Part shown: positions 1 to 8,596 of the stretch, piece by piece | Layout of the letters: every line of letters begins with the position of its first letter | Numbering within the stretch: the stretch's first letter is position 1 | Origin: Candidatus Marinamargulisbacteria bacterium SCGC AAA071-K20 | GTDB taxonomy: Bacteria > Margulisbacteria > Marinamargulisbacteria > GCA-2716485 > AAA071-K20 | Assembly (NCBI GenBank): GCA_003265975.1 | Contig: QFBU01000005.1 | Span: forward strand, 1 to 63,965 | Direction: 5' to 3' | Length of the DNA: 63,965 nt | Notes under the pieces: model-generated | Told to the model about the DNA's origin: nothing | Seen by the model: the letters and a program-made list of their open reading frames with translations, nothing else | Database searches by the model: none | Position numbers and translations under genes: made by a program

Positions 1-856
1 GTGACTGTAAAAGATTAGTACAAACCTCAACTTCTCTAGATCTAGGTATTCCAGGTTCAGGGGTTAATGACACACGAATAGTATTACCAATACCTTGTTG
101 AAGTAAAATAGCTAAGGCCGCTGCTGATGAGGCAATGCCTTTTACACCAGTACCTGCTTCGGTTAAGCCTAGATGCATTACATAGTCATTTAATTTTGCG
201 AATCGTTCGTTTACTTTAATTACATCTTGGATTTCAGACATTTTTAAACTAACAATAATTTTATCTTTAGGTACTCCGATTTTATGAGCATACTCACAAC
301 TTAACTCAGCGCTTTTTACCATAGTATCTAGTAAAACAGCTCTCACTTCTTTAGGGTTTGCTAGTTTTGCATTTTCTTCCATAAAACCAGACAGCAATTC
401 TTGGTCAATGGACCCCCAATTAACACCAATTCGTACTGGTTTGTCGTGTTCAATTGCTACTTTGAGCATTGTTGCAAAATTGTCATCATGCTTACTACCC
501 TTACCCACGTTTCCAGGATTAATCCTGTATTTTGCTAGTAATTGGGCTGTTTCTTTATATTTTGCGAGTAGAATATGTCCATTATAATGAAAGTCTCCTA
601 CTATAGGAGTGTTATACCCAGCGTCACGTAATCGTTTAATAACTTCAGGCACAGCTTCAGCAGCCGTTGCGTCGTTTACAGTAATTCGCACGAGTTCTGA
701 CCCTGCGTCAGCTAGCTCTTTGATTTGGGTAGTGGTAGCTTCAATATTTGAGGTAACGGTATTTGTCATCGACTGAATAACAATCGGATGTGAACTTCCG
801 ATATTAACTCCGCCTACGTTAACGGAAATCGTTTCTCGTTGATTTATATTATCCAT
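1..856 (-). CDS. ispG: IspG, 4-hydroxy-3-methylbut-2-enyl diphosphate synthase (3' end outside window)
   Basis: Converts MEcPP to HMBPP in the MEP isoprenoid pathway using a 4Fe-4S cluster. The minus-strand reading frame starts at ATG 856 (MDNINQRETISVNVGG) and stays open to the window edge, 285 codons. It carries family landmarks: PIVIQSMTNT near residue 30, LVRITVNDATAAEA, GDFHYNG, RINPGNVG, and LGLTEAGTGVKGIASSAA near residue 245. The C-terminal domain holding the cluster cysteines lies beyond position 1 and is not visible, so completeness cannot be judged. An ATG at 860 runs into a stop after three codons, so 856 is the best start. Identification is firm from the conserved TIM-barrel motifs. 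Confidence 0.95.
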   Translation of the reverse strand, partial: MDNINQRETISVNVGGVNIGSSHPIVIQSMTNTVTSNIEATTTQIKELADAGSELVRITVNDATAAEAVPEVIKRLRDAGYNTPIVGDFHYNGHILLAKYKETAQLLAKYRINPGNVGKGSKHDDNFATMLKVAIEHDKPVRIGVNWGSIDQELLSGFMEENAKLANPKEVRAVLLDTMVKSAELSCEYAHKIGVPKDKIIVSLKMSEIQDVIKVNERFAKLNDYVMHLGLTEAGTGVKGIASSAAALAILLQQGIGNTIRVSLTPEPGIPRSREVEVCTNLLQS

Positions 857-1063
857 TCATAAAAAGTTATCAGAATAGCCCAACTAATTCAAACTCTTAA
901 ATTAGGGCCCCTCCGCCTACGCTTCATAGTGATTAGCCCTCTAACAGTTTAAAAAACCTTATAAATGGGTATATATTATCTTGTATGAGTATAGTTGTAT
1001 CATGATACTTCGATGCATTATTTTCATCCTCAAACTCGATATTAGAACTAAGGAGTACAAAAA

Positions 1064-1222
1064 ATGGCCAGTAAACCTAAAAATGATGAACCTAAACTAC
1101 CTCGGTTTAAAGTACAAATGTTTAGTACTAAAACTATGGGTGATGCTAATCTCCAAAAAGCAATTGTTAAAGATTTAGGCTCACCAAAACCAGTTAATAT
1201 ATCGAAACATCTTCCAAAATAA
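1064..1222 (+). CDS. Small basic hypothetical protein, 52 aa
   Basis: The ATG at 1064 is preceded by AAGGAG (1050-1055) at 8 nt, one of the clearest ribosome binding sites in this part of the window. The product starts MASKPKNDEPKLPRFKV and is rich in Lys and Pro, with no membrane segment or recognisable domain. It sits alone between the divergent ispG and trpE. A longer frame beginning at 981 overlaps it but has no ribosome site. I do not recognise the family; the strong RBS and clean start and stop argue for a real gene. Confidence 0.6.
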   Translation: MASKPKNDEPKLPRFKVQMFSTKTMGDANLQKAIVKDLGSPKPVNISKHLPK

Positions 1223-1298
1223 TCTAAGCATTGGACAAAAATCCGAGTTAATTATTTAGACGTCACTTCGAAACTTACACATTTACCCTTATTTGAGG

Positions 1299-1304
1299 TA
1301 TACT
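1299..1304 (+). promoter_or_regulatory. Candidate -10 box for trpE
   Basis: TATACT ends 9 nt before the trpE ATG at 1314. A transcript starting about 7 nt downstream would be leaderless or nearly so. No convincing -35 element is seen. The same arrangement recurs upstream of many first genes in the window. Confidence 0.4.
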
Positions 1305-1313
1305 ACGCTCGTC

Positions 1314-2807
1314 ATGTTAAATCTTTCTAAAGACCAGTTTCATAAATTATATTCAACTGAAAAAGTAGTGTCACTACATAGTAAAATAGTCTTAGATGTA
1401 GCTACTCCAGTGTCTGTGCTGCATCGCTTTTTAGACGAAGACTATTTCATTGTTTTAGAAAGCATTTCAGAACATTCCAAATATGACAGATACTCTTATT
1501 TTGCCTTTGACCCTCATGTTGTTATTAACTGTTATCCTGACAAAATAACACTGGATTATGCTAATGGTGAAAAAGAAGAACGAACAGAAAACTTATATGA
1601 TTTCCTAGATATTATCTTAAAAGAGTACCACCAAAAAAGTGAAGATGCTCTTAATTTTCAATGCGGACTAATGGGCACTATTTCTTATGAATGTGTACAA
1701 TTCCTTGAAGATGTAGACTTTCCTGAGAAAAGAAACCTTAATACTCCTCTAGCCACATTTATTATGCCTCGCTCAGTCTTGATTTTTGACAATTTATTTA
1801 ACACCTTAACTATTGTTAGGAATGTCATAGCGGATCAGCTTGAGAAAAAAGACCCAGATAGTGTTTATGAAGAGGCTTTAAAAAATTTGGCCGACATTGA
1901 ACTACGAATTGTATCCCCATTGCCTGATGTTATTTTACCATTTGAACTTATCGAAAGAGATGAGCCTATTCCATATACATGTAACATGGACGATGAGACT
2001 TTTATTAAAAATGTAAAAAAGTGTAAAGACTACATAGCCAAGGGTGACATTTTTCAAATTCAAATTTCAAGACGTTGCTCCATAGAACTTAAAGATGGTG
2101 ACAACAATGTCATGCTTTATAGATACTTACGATATCAAAACCCTTCTCCCTTTTTGTTTTACCTTAAGTTAAAAGACGAAGCACTAATTGGTGCTTCTCC
2201 AGAAATCTTAGTAAATGTAGATGGTAGAACCATGACCATAAGACCCATTGCAGGTACTCGAAAACGGTTTTCTAAATCTCGAACTGAAAAAGAGATAGAA
2301 GATGAGTTAATAAATGATGAAAAAGAAAAAGCAGAACACATCATGTTGGTTGACTTAGCCCGTCATGAAATTGCCCATGCGTGTAAAAGTGGGACTGTTA
2401 CTGTGAATGAACTTATGATTATAGAAAGATACTCCCACGTCATTCATTTAGTCTCAGATGTTACAGGCGAGTTAAAAGATAAAAACACCGCTATTGATGC
2501 CCTAAAATACGGATTTCCTGCTGGAACTGTAACTGGAGCTCCAAAAATTAGAGCGATGGAAATAATCACTGAACTTGAAGACGTTCAACGAGAATTTTAC
2601 TCTGGAGGAATTGTATTTTTGGATTTTAAAGGAAATATGAAGTCGGCACTCACTATTAGGTCGATGTACGTAAAGGACAATCATGCGTATACTCAAGCGG
2701 CGGCAGGAATTGTAACCGATTCGATCCCTGAGATGGAATTGAAAGAATCAGAAAACAAACTACGTTCTTGCCTTTCAGCAATGCATAAATTTAGGAAAGA
2801 CTCATGA
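1314..2807 (+). CDS. trpE: Anthranilate synthase component I (TrpE)
   Basis: Makes anthranilate from chorismate with ammonia supplied by TrpG. At about 497 aa it has the normal length. The N-terminal domain shows the tryptophan feedback element (VLESISEHSKYDRYS) and the chorismate-binding domain shows PIAGTRKR, HIMLVDLARHE and GFPAGTVTGAPKIRAME near residues 320-420. I chose ATG 1314 over a TTG at 1293, which lacks a ribosome site. It overlaps trpG by 4 bp, so the two are translationally coupled. No other trp gene is in the window. PabB is the alternative, but the LES...S feedback motif favours TrpE; the TrpG partner may serve both trp and folate. Confidence 0.9.
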   Translation: MLNLSKDQFHKLYSTEKVVSLHSKIVLDVATPVSVLHRFLDEDYFIVLESISEHSKYDRYSYFAFDPHVVINCYPDKITLDYANGEKEERTENLYDFLDIILKEYHQKSEDALNFQCGLMGTISYECVQFLEDVDFPEKRNLNTPLATFIMPRSVLIFDNLFNTLTIVRNVIADQLEKKDPDSVYEEALKNLADIELRIVSPLPDVILPFELIERDEPIPYTCNMDDETFIKNVKKCKDYIAKGDIFQIQISRRCSIELKDGDNNVMLYRYLRYQNPSPFLFYLKLKDEALIGASPEILVNVDGRTMTIRPIAGTRKRFSKSRTEKEIEDELINDEKEKAEHIMLVDLARHEIAHACKSGTVTVNELMIIERYSHVIHLVSDVTGELKDKNTAIDALKYGFPAGTVTGAPKIRAMEIITELEDVQREFYSGGIVFLDFKGNMKSALTIRSMYVKDNHAYTQAAAGIVTDSIPEMELKESENKLRSCLSAMHKFRKDS

Positions 2808-3379
2808 TACTTATAATAGATAATTACGACTCATTCACATACAACCTAGTAGACTACTTTGGACGCATTTCTGACCAAGACATTGAAGTGTATAGAAATG
2901 ACAAAGTGACTTTGGAAGCGCTAAATAAACTTCCTATTAAGTATATTGTAATATCCCCTGGTCCAAAAACGCCTAAAGAGGCAGGCATATCAAAAGACCT
3001 TATAAAAGCATACGAAGGTAAGGTTCCTATTCTTGGTGTCTGTTTGGGGCATCAATGTATAGGCGAAATATATGGTGGCGACATTGTGCAAGCTAAACGA
3101 TTAATGCACGGGAAAACGTCTGAAGTAAGTCATAAAAATGTACCTCTTTTTAGTTTTATACCTAATCCATTTACTGCGACTAGATACCACTCTCTAGTAA
3201 TTGATAAGCAGGCTTTTCCCAGCGATCTCGAAGTGTTGGCCACGTCTGATGATGATGATGAAATTATGGCTATTAAACATAAAAAATATGAGATCTATGG
3301 CGTTCAATTTCATCCAGAGTCAATTTGCACTCCAGATGGGATAACCTTACTTAAAAACTTTTTAAATTGTTCCTATTAA
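2804..3379 (+). CDS. trpG: Glutamine amidotransferase, anthranilate/aminodeoxychorismate synthase component II
   Basis: Class I glutaminase that delivers ammonia to TrpE. It has the oxyanion and nucleophile motif LGVCLGHQCIGE (Cys about residue 79), the conserved HGKTSEV, and GVQFHPES carrying the catalytic His and Glu near the C-terminus. At 191 aa it is full length. Its ATG overlaps the trpE stop as ATGA. With no dedicated pabA seen here it could be amphibolic, serving both tryptophan and p-aminobenzoate synthesis; that is inference. Confidence 0.93.
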   Translation: MILIIDNYDSFTYNLVDYFGRISDQDIEVYRNDKVTLEALNKLPIKYIVISPGPKTPKEAGISKDLIKAYEGKVPILGVCLGHQCIGEIYGGDIVQAKRLMHGKTSEVSHKNVPLFSFIPNPFTATRYHSLVIDKQAFPSDLEVLATSDDDDEIMAIKHKKYEIYGVQFHPESICTPDGITLLKNFLNCSY

Positions 3380-3478
3380 CTTGCTTTTTTCTCGATACGG
3401 CGGCTTGATCAGAATTAGCTTTCCATAAATTACGTCTTCCCAGCCTTTTAGTGCTGTTTGCTTCAAAATAACGGGTAT

Positions 3479-4381
3479 TTATTGGTCGGCTATATTTAGA
3501 ATCATTTTCTGGTCAAAATAGATATGATTAGGTGAATATGAATTTGAAATAATTAAAGAATTTATATGTAGATCTAAGGCGTCTTTTTCTTTAGTTTTGA
3601 ATAATTTACATGCGGTAGGGTTTATTTGGACTATATAAAAGTCATCGTCTATTAATATGATTGCATCAGTAATTTCGTCGAATAAAAACTTTGCGGTTGA
3701 TTTATTGTCTATACTATTTAAATTTATATACTTAGTTGTTAAAAATATGCTTATAGATACAGGTAAAATGATAGTGGTTCCGATTGAGGTTAGTTGTGTG
3801 TCTAAAATAAAAGGTAAGTATAAAAGAAATAGTGACGTAAATACTAGGACAAGGATGCTAACAAGAAACAGGTATCTTAAAAATACAGGGGTTTTATGTT
3901 TAATATCATGCATATTTTTTATTAGTAAATAAATGGCATAAATCGTAGGGAAAAACACAAAAAAGGTAAATCCAAGTATGAATTCTTTAGTGTGAAGTCC
4001 CCTTGGTAAATTTGCTTGGATATCAATTCCCGGTATAAAGTAAGAAGTAAATGCCGCGATACCCCCAAATATCACTGTTATAAATATTAAAACATAAAAA
4101 AATTTTGGACGTTTTAATTCTATTAAATCGTAAATATAGTTTAGAAAAAAGACGCCTAGTGGGAACCAAAATAAAGTTTGCACTCTAATAAGCGTTAATA
4201 ATGTGTCATAGTTAGTTATAGACCAAATGAAAAAAGAAACCAATAATGTACACGATAGGCTAATCATAAAAAGAAGAGAAGAATAATATATATAATGGCG
4301 CTTTCGTTTTGTTATTAAATTTATACTCAATGTGTGATTAATAATAAAAGAAATTAATGGAATTAATGCAGCTAACTTCAT
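3479..4381 (-). CDS. 7TM membrane protein with C-terminal PAS domain (paralogue 1)
   Basis: This 300-aa protein has about seven hydrophobic helices in the first 220 residues, resembling the 7TM sensor module found at the N-terminus of some histidine kinases. A PAS-like segment follows from about residue 230 (ITDAIILIDDDFYIVQINPTACKLF). It stops before any kinase, cyclase or other output domain. Its ATG overlaps the stop of the upstream paralogue by 4 bp, so the pair is made together, behind mrp. The ligand is unknown. A stand-alone sensor acting on a separate kinase is one reading; a sensor that lost its output domain is another. Confidence 0.7.
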   Translation of the reverse strand: MKLAALIPLISFIINHTLSINLITKRKRHYIYYSSLLFMISLSCTLLVSFFIWSITNYDTLLTLIRVQTLFWFPLGVFFLNYIYDLIELKRPKFFYVLIFITVIFGGIAAFTSYFIPGIDIQANLPRGLHTKEFILGFTFFVFFPTIYAIYLLIKNMHDIKHKTPVFLRYLFLVSILVLVFTSLFLLYLPFILDTQLTSIGTTIILPVSISIFLTTKYINLNSIDNKSTAKFLFDEITDAIILIDDDFYIVQINPTACKLFKTKEKDALDLHINSLIISNSYSPNHIYFDQKMILNIADQ

Positions 4382-5388
4382 ACTACGTCTCTTCTTGTAG
4401 TTTTGATTAGTAAAATTTTTCCATAGTCAATATTCCAGTCTCTTACCGTAATTTGGGAGATTAGGTACGTTTTTAGAGATTTTGCATTACCAATCCAGAC
4501 TTTTTTATTGGTAAAGTTAAACTTTATATTATATTCGTCATCATTTTTTAATATATTTGATATTTTTGTCCCAAATATATCTTCATTATTTACACTTAAT
4601 AATTTTCTTGCGGAATGGTTTGCATACCTAATCGTACTGTCTGGGTTTATAATTAATATGCTGTTACTTGAATGTCTAAAAATATAACCAACAGCTCGGT
4701 CTATTTTAATTTCTAATAATGAATAGAAAAATATTGCAAAAAATATAAATAGCACTTGAATGGTGATTGTAGAAGCTCCAATTCTAGGGAATTTATTGAT
4801 ACTAAGAACATGGGGAAGAATTATGTCTGACAAGCTAATTACAGCGACTGTTAAAATTGTTCCTAAAAGAATATATATGCTCTGTTTAGTGGCAACTTTA
4901 CTACTAGATTTTTTAAAAATAATAAGTAATAGGTAGACAATGGTCATGCAAATTGGAATTAAAAACGTTACTACTAATAAAGGTAAAAACAAAGGACCTG
5001 CAATAAGGTCATTTCCCCAATAGTAGGATTTTACGCCTGCTACGACTAAGTTAGATTGCGTCGATATAATCATAACAGGAACAAATAAACTCAATATAAT
5101 TTTAAAGTATGGGAGCATTTTATGGTTTCTAAGTGTGTGTAGAAAATTGAGAAATAATAATGGTGAAAGTAACCAAAATATGGATTGATATTTAAGGATA
5201 ATTAGATTATACGCTACATTAATTGTTGAAAGATTTAAGAATTCAAAAAAAAGTAATCCAATTACAAATCCTATATATAATTGATATGACGTGCTTGATT
5301 GTGTTTTCTTAATTCCTGAGTAAATTAAAATCCATAACGTTAAATTAACAATGAGTGCGATGAGTGGGGTAAGTGCATAACTGTTCAT
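4378..5388 (-). CDS. 7TM membrane protein with C-terminal PAS domain (paralogue 2)
   Basis: 336 aa, with the same layout as its downstream neighbour: about seven membrane helices over residues 1-230, then a PAS-like region near residues 235-320 (SNSILIINPDSTIRYANHSARKLL). Again no effector domain follows. Start ATG 5388 overlaps the end of mrp by 4 bp, and its own stop overlaps paralogue 1, giving a tightly packed three-gene operon. The two proteins are divergent copies of one fold, suggesting an old tandem duplication and possibly a heteromeric receptor. Function unknown. Confidence 0.7.
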   Translation of the reverse strand: MNSYALTPLIALIVNLTLWILIYSGIKKTQSSTSYQLYIGFVIGLLFFEFLNLSTINVAYNLIILKYQSIFWLLSPLLFLNFLHTLRNHKMLPYFKIILSLFVPVMIISTQSNLVVAGVKSYYWGNDLIAGPLFLPLLVVTFLIPICMTIVYLLLIIFKKSSSKVATKQSIYILLGTILTVAVISLSDIILPHVLSINKFPRIGASTITIQVLFIFFAIFFYSLLEIKIDRAVGYIFRHSSNSILIINPDSTIRYANHSARKLLSVNNEDIFGTKISNILKNDDEYNIKFNFTNKKVWIGNAKSLKTYLISQITVRDWNIDYGKILLIKTTRRDVV

Positions 5389-6713
5389 ACCAGAGAGAGT
5401 AATTGATCGTAAGGATAAAGGGAGCTATGTCCGTCGCTCCAATTAATACCGAGAGCGTAATTACCTACTGGGTTCATACTTAATGGATAAACATCATCTG
5501 GAATGTCTGACGGCTGAACTAATGGTGTACCCGTAAATTCGTCTTTGTTTAAGGCGCTTCTACATTCAAGTCTTAATCGTTTTGCATTGATGTAATAAGG
5601 CACATTATTTGAAGCGGCAATTAGAATTCCATTGTCTTGGTCAAAACTAACCTTTGGTAAGTTGATCCCTTTAGTTTTAATAAGCTCAATTTCAGATTTA
5701 ATAGTTTTTGCAAAGGTTTTAAAAAGTTTCGTAATTTTATGATTTTTGTGAGTTAGGGTAAAAGGAGTACCAGCGTCACCACATCGAGATAATTCACCTT
5801 CAAGTGGTATTTCTAGTGTGTTTTTAAATCCAAACTCATTTTTTAAATGGTCAAGTGCACCACTTCCAAAGGGATGGCTTTTATGGCCATCTTTATCTTC
5901 AAAATAACTCATGTTTTCAACAGCACCTATAACCGGGACTTTTAAGGTATCAAACATCTCTATTCCTTTAACAACATCTATAAAACTAATGTGTTGAGGT
6001 GTTGTTACAATAACGGCGGCTGTGATAGGTAGAATTTGGCAAAGAGTAAGCTGAACGTCTCCCGTTCCAGGTGGTAGGTCAATTATTAAATAGTCTAGAT
6101 CACCCCAAACTGTTTGCATGACTAACTGATGAACAATTTGACTCACCATAGGCCCCCTTAAAATGGCTGGACCAGCATTATGTTCGTCTTGAGTGAACCC
6201 AAATGACATTAGTTTAACGTCCTCGTGAATGATAGGTTGTACCTGATGATCGTCGATTGCAAGAGGTGTATGGCGATTTACCATTGTTGGTAGGCTTGGA
6301 CCGTATAAGTCTGCGTCAAACAATCCAACTTTGGCGCCTAGTTCTTTGAGTGTATAAGCTAAATTCACAGATACAGTAGACTTACCTACTCCACCCTTGC
6401 AACTAGAAACGGCAATAATGTTCTTTATTCCTTCTAGATGATTTTGGTGAGCGTTTGTAATTATGTTGTCTTCGGGTTGGATGTTTACTTGGATATTTAA
6501 GGTGATATCGTTTAATTCACTAAGGGTATGCTTAATTAAGGCCTTAAATTGGGTTTGTTGCTGTTCTAGGTGCTTTGGTAGGTCAAGTCGTAAAGTAAGC
6601 GTGTCATTATTAATTTCGCAATTTTTTATAAGGCCTGAGTCTACAAGTGTTTCTTTGGTTGAAGGATTTATTATAGTTTTTAACTTTTCTAGTACATCTT
6701 CTTTAGTAATCAT
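5385..6713 (-). CDS. mrp: Mrp/NBP35-family Fe-S carrier ATPase, HCF101-type (DUF59-ATPase-DUF971)
   Basis: A P-loop ATPase of the Mrp/ApbC family that binds and transfers Fe-S clusters. Domain order over 442 aa is an N-terminal MIP18/DUF59 domain (about 1-80), the ATPase with deviant Walker A SCKGGVGKS (residues 104-112), and a C-terminal DUF971 (about 365-442, LGINWSDGHSSLYPYDQL). The usual CxxC pair after ENMSYF is missing; the stretch reads ENMSYFEDKDGHKSHPFGSG, as I recall for plant HCF101. That suggests a different mode of cluster binding. It heads the operon with the two 7TM-PAS proteins. Start ATG 6713 is followed by a normal DUF59. Confidence 0.9.
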   Translation of the reverse strand: MITKEDVLEKLKTIINPSTKETLVDSGLIKNCEINNDTLTLRLDLPKHLEQQQTQFKALIKHTLSELNDITLNIQVNIQPEDNIITNAHQNHLEGIKNIIAVSSCKGGVGKSTVSVNLAYTLKELGAKVGLFDADLYGPSLPTMVNRHTPLAIDDHQVQPIIHEDVKLMSFGFTQDEHNAGPAILRGPMVSQIVHQLVMQTVWGDLDYLIIDLPPGTGDVQLTLCQILPITAAVIVTTPQHISFIDVVKGIEMFDTLKVPVIGAVENMSYFEDKDGHKSHPFGSGALDHLKNEFGFKNTLEIPLEGELSRCGDAGTPFTLTHKNHKITKLFKTFAKTIKSEIELIKTKGINLPKVSFDQDNGILIAASNNVPYYINAKRLRLECRSALNKDEFTGTPLVQPSDIPDDVYPLSMNPVGNYALGINWSDGHSSLYPYDQLLSLV

Positions 6714-6783
6714 TATCTCTATATTAAATCGACTAGAAGGACAGCTGTAAAGTGTTAGAAAAAAAAAGTTAAGAAAAAAAATA

Positions 6784-6826
6784 AAAAAACCCCTAAAATC
6801 AACGCATTATTGTATTGATTTTAGGG
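6784..6826 (-). terminator. Rho-independent terminator for the small membrane protein gene
   Basis: A perfect 12-bp stem, CCCTAAAATCAA (6791-6802) with TTGATTTTAGGG (6815-6826) and a 12-nt loop. On the minus strand it is followed directly by GTTTTTTTAT. It lies about 20 bp past the stop of the 6847-7089 gene, which reads toward it. Confidence 0.8.
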
Positions 6827-6846
6827 ATGGTTTGTTCGTTTACAGA

Positions 6847-7089
6847 CTAGCTGTCAAAGAACGAATATAAAGTACCTAAAAGATAAAGCACAACATACCC
6901 AACAATAAATCCGTATAAAAATCCTACGATACTACCCATAATACTCAAAGAATATAGTGGTAGATCAAGAAAGAATGTTATCCACGGAGCCCCGATACCT
7001 AACATAGTAGTTAAAAGTGTTAAAACAAACACGACTACACCATAGGTAACTCCACCCGATAACGCTAACGTTTTTGTTTGTAAAGTCAT
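6847..7089 (-). CDS. Small two/three-helix membrane protein, 80 aa
   Basis: Starts at ATG 7089 (MTLQTKTLALSGGVTYG), preceded on the minus strand by AAAGGGGG as ribosome site; an upstream in-frame TTG at 7107 would overlap that site. The protein is almost entirely hydrophobic, with Gly-rich helices and a repeating Gly pattern (SIMGSIVGFLYGFIVGY). It resembles short bacterial membrane proteins that databases often label holin-like, but I cannot assign a function. It is monocistronic, with its own terminator just downstream. Confidence 0.65.
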   Translation of the reverse strand: MTLQTKTLALSGGVTYGVVVFVLTLLTTMLGIGAPWITFFLDLPLYSLSIMGSIVGFLYGFIVGYVVLYLLGTLYSFFDS

Positions 7090-7233
7090 TGTTGCACCCC
7101 CTTTCAAAATAGTATTAGTCAGTCAGCTTGAGCTGAGCGACTTGATTTAGGCACTATTTACCAAATAGATATATGCCCATGATTTTGAAACTTTAAACAT
7201 TTTTATTAAAAAAAAAGGAAATTTAGGCTTGAA

Positions 7234-8535
7234 TTAAAGTAGGCCTCTTAAACCATGAGGACTTGCTTGGGTGATTTTCACAGGGACTAGGTCGCCTACT
7301 TTGTTGTTGTTTCGAAGAAATGAAACCACTTTATTACAATCTGTACGCCCGACTGCAAGTTCAGGATTCTTTTTTGAGAACTCTTCTTCAATTAAAAGCA
7401 TATGTGTTTTTCCTATTTCTGACTGATTACTTTCAAGAGAGTGTTCTTTTTGTAATTCTACACACTCTACAATACGTTTTGTTTTGTCAGGCTCAGAAAC
7501 ATCATCAGGAAATTTTTGAGCGGCCCTTGTGTTTGGTCGTTCAGAATATTTAAAAATAAAAGCCTGATCAAACTTCACTTTATTCATAACTTCCACAGTA
7601 TCTTCAAACTCTTCTTGAGTTTCTGTTGGGAATCCTACAATAATATCTGTAGAAATTTTGACGTTTGGTATGATCTCTCTTGCATGAGCTATAAGATCCA
7701 GAAACTCTTGTTTGGTGTAAGTTCTGTTCATTTTATGTAGGACTCTGTCATTTCCGGCTTGAAGTGGCATATGTAATTGTTTACAAACATTGTCACGCTC
7801 TGCCATAACTTTTAATAGTTTTGTTGGATAGTCTTTTGGATGAGGCGATGTATATCTAATACGCTCTACGCCTTCTACGTCACTTACCATTTTTATAAGG
7901 TCAGCAAAGTCAAAATCTTCAAATTTATATGAGTTAACATTTTGGCCTAGTAAGGTTACTTGTTTATAACCTTCAGACACTAATCTTTTTACTTCTTCTA
8001 CAACATTTAAAGGATCCCTGCTTCGTTCTCTTCCTCTTGTGTAAGGGACGACACAGAATGTACAAAAGTTGTTACATCCTCTCATTACAGCAATCCAGGC
8101 ATTTACACCTTTTTCTCGTACGGGGTAAACATCTGAATAGGTTTCAAACTCTGAAAGATTAATATCGTAAGTTTTTTCATTAGTTTCTCTAAGATCCTCT
8201 ATTAATGTAGGGAGTTGTTTGTAACTGTCTGGGCCAGCAATAAAGTCTATTTTGAGTTTAGTATTGTCTAATAAGTCTTTTTTAAAGTTAGTGGCCATAC
8301 ATCCTAAAACGCCTATTAATGCATTTTGGTTTTGTTTTTTAATTTCGTGAACACGGTTATATATTTTTCTATTAGCGTTGTCTCTTACAGAACAGGTGTT
8401 AAGCATAACAATTTCTGCCTGCTCTTCTTTGTCCACTATGGAGAATTTGTGCTTAGTGAGAATACTTTTTACGAGCTCCGTGTCATAAACATTCATCTGA
8501 CAGCCATATGTTTCTATAAATACTTTTTCTTTCAT
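7234..8535 (-). CDS. miaB: MiaB, tRNA-2-methylthio-N6-dimethylallyladenosine synthase
   Basis: Radical SAM methylthiotransferase that adds 2-methylthio to i6A37 of tRNAs. At 433 aa it has the full three-domain layout: an N-terminal UPF0004 domain (IETYGCQMNVYDTE, Cys12 and two further Cys), the radical SAM core with CxxxCxxC in RGCNNFCTFCVVPYTRGRERSR near residues 153-160, and a C-terminal TRAM domain. QMN after the first Cys is typical of MiaB rather than MtaB or RimO. The minus-strand start has CATAAT 7 nt upstream and no ribosome site, suggesting a leaderless message. Its paralogue mtaB lies next to it. Confidence 0.95.
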   Translation of the reverse strand: MKEKVFIETYGCQMNVYDTELVKSILTKHKFSIVDKEEQAEIVMLNTCSVRDNANRKIYNRVHEIKKQNQNALIGVLGCMATNFKKDLLDNTKLKIDFIAGPDSYKQLPTLIEDLRETNEKTYDINLSEFETYSDVYPVREKGVNAWIAVMRGCNNFCTFCVVPYTRGRERSRDPLNVVEEVKRLVSEGYKQVTLLGQNVNSYKFEDFDFADLIKMVSDVEGVERIRYTSPHPKDYPTKLLKVMAERDNVCKQLHMPLQAGNDRVLHKMNRTYTKQEFLDLIAHAREIIPNVKISTDIIVGFPTETQEEFEDTVEVMNKVKFDQAFIFKYSERPNTRAAQKFPDDVSEPDKTKRIVECVELQKEHSLESNQSEIGKTHMLLIEEEFSKKNPELAVGRTDCNKVVSFLRNNNKVGDLVPVKITQASPHGLRGLL

Positions 8536-8596
8536 GGCCCTAATTATGGCTTAAAGGTTATGCTTAGGCAACACTATATGGCTTGAGGGGGACAGA

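Noticed and set aside
981..1178. 65-aa frame overlapping the small gene at 1064
   Set aside because: No ribosome site; the other frame has AAGGAG and a clean start.
3657..3932. 91-aa plus-strand frame
   Set aside because: Antisense of the 7TM-PAS gene with no start signal; a shadow of the real frame.
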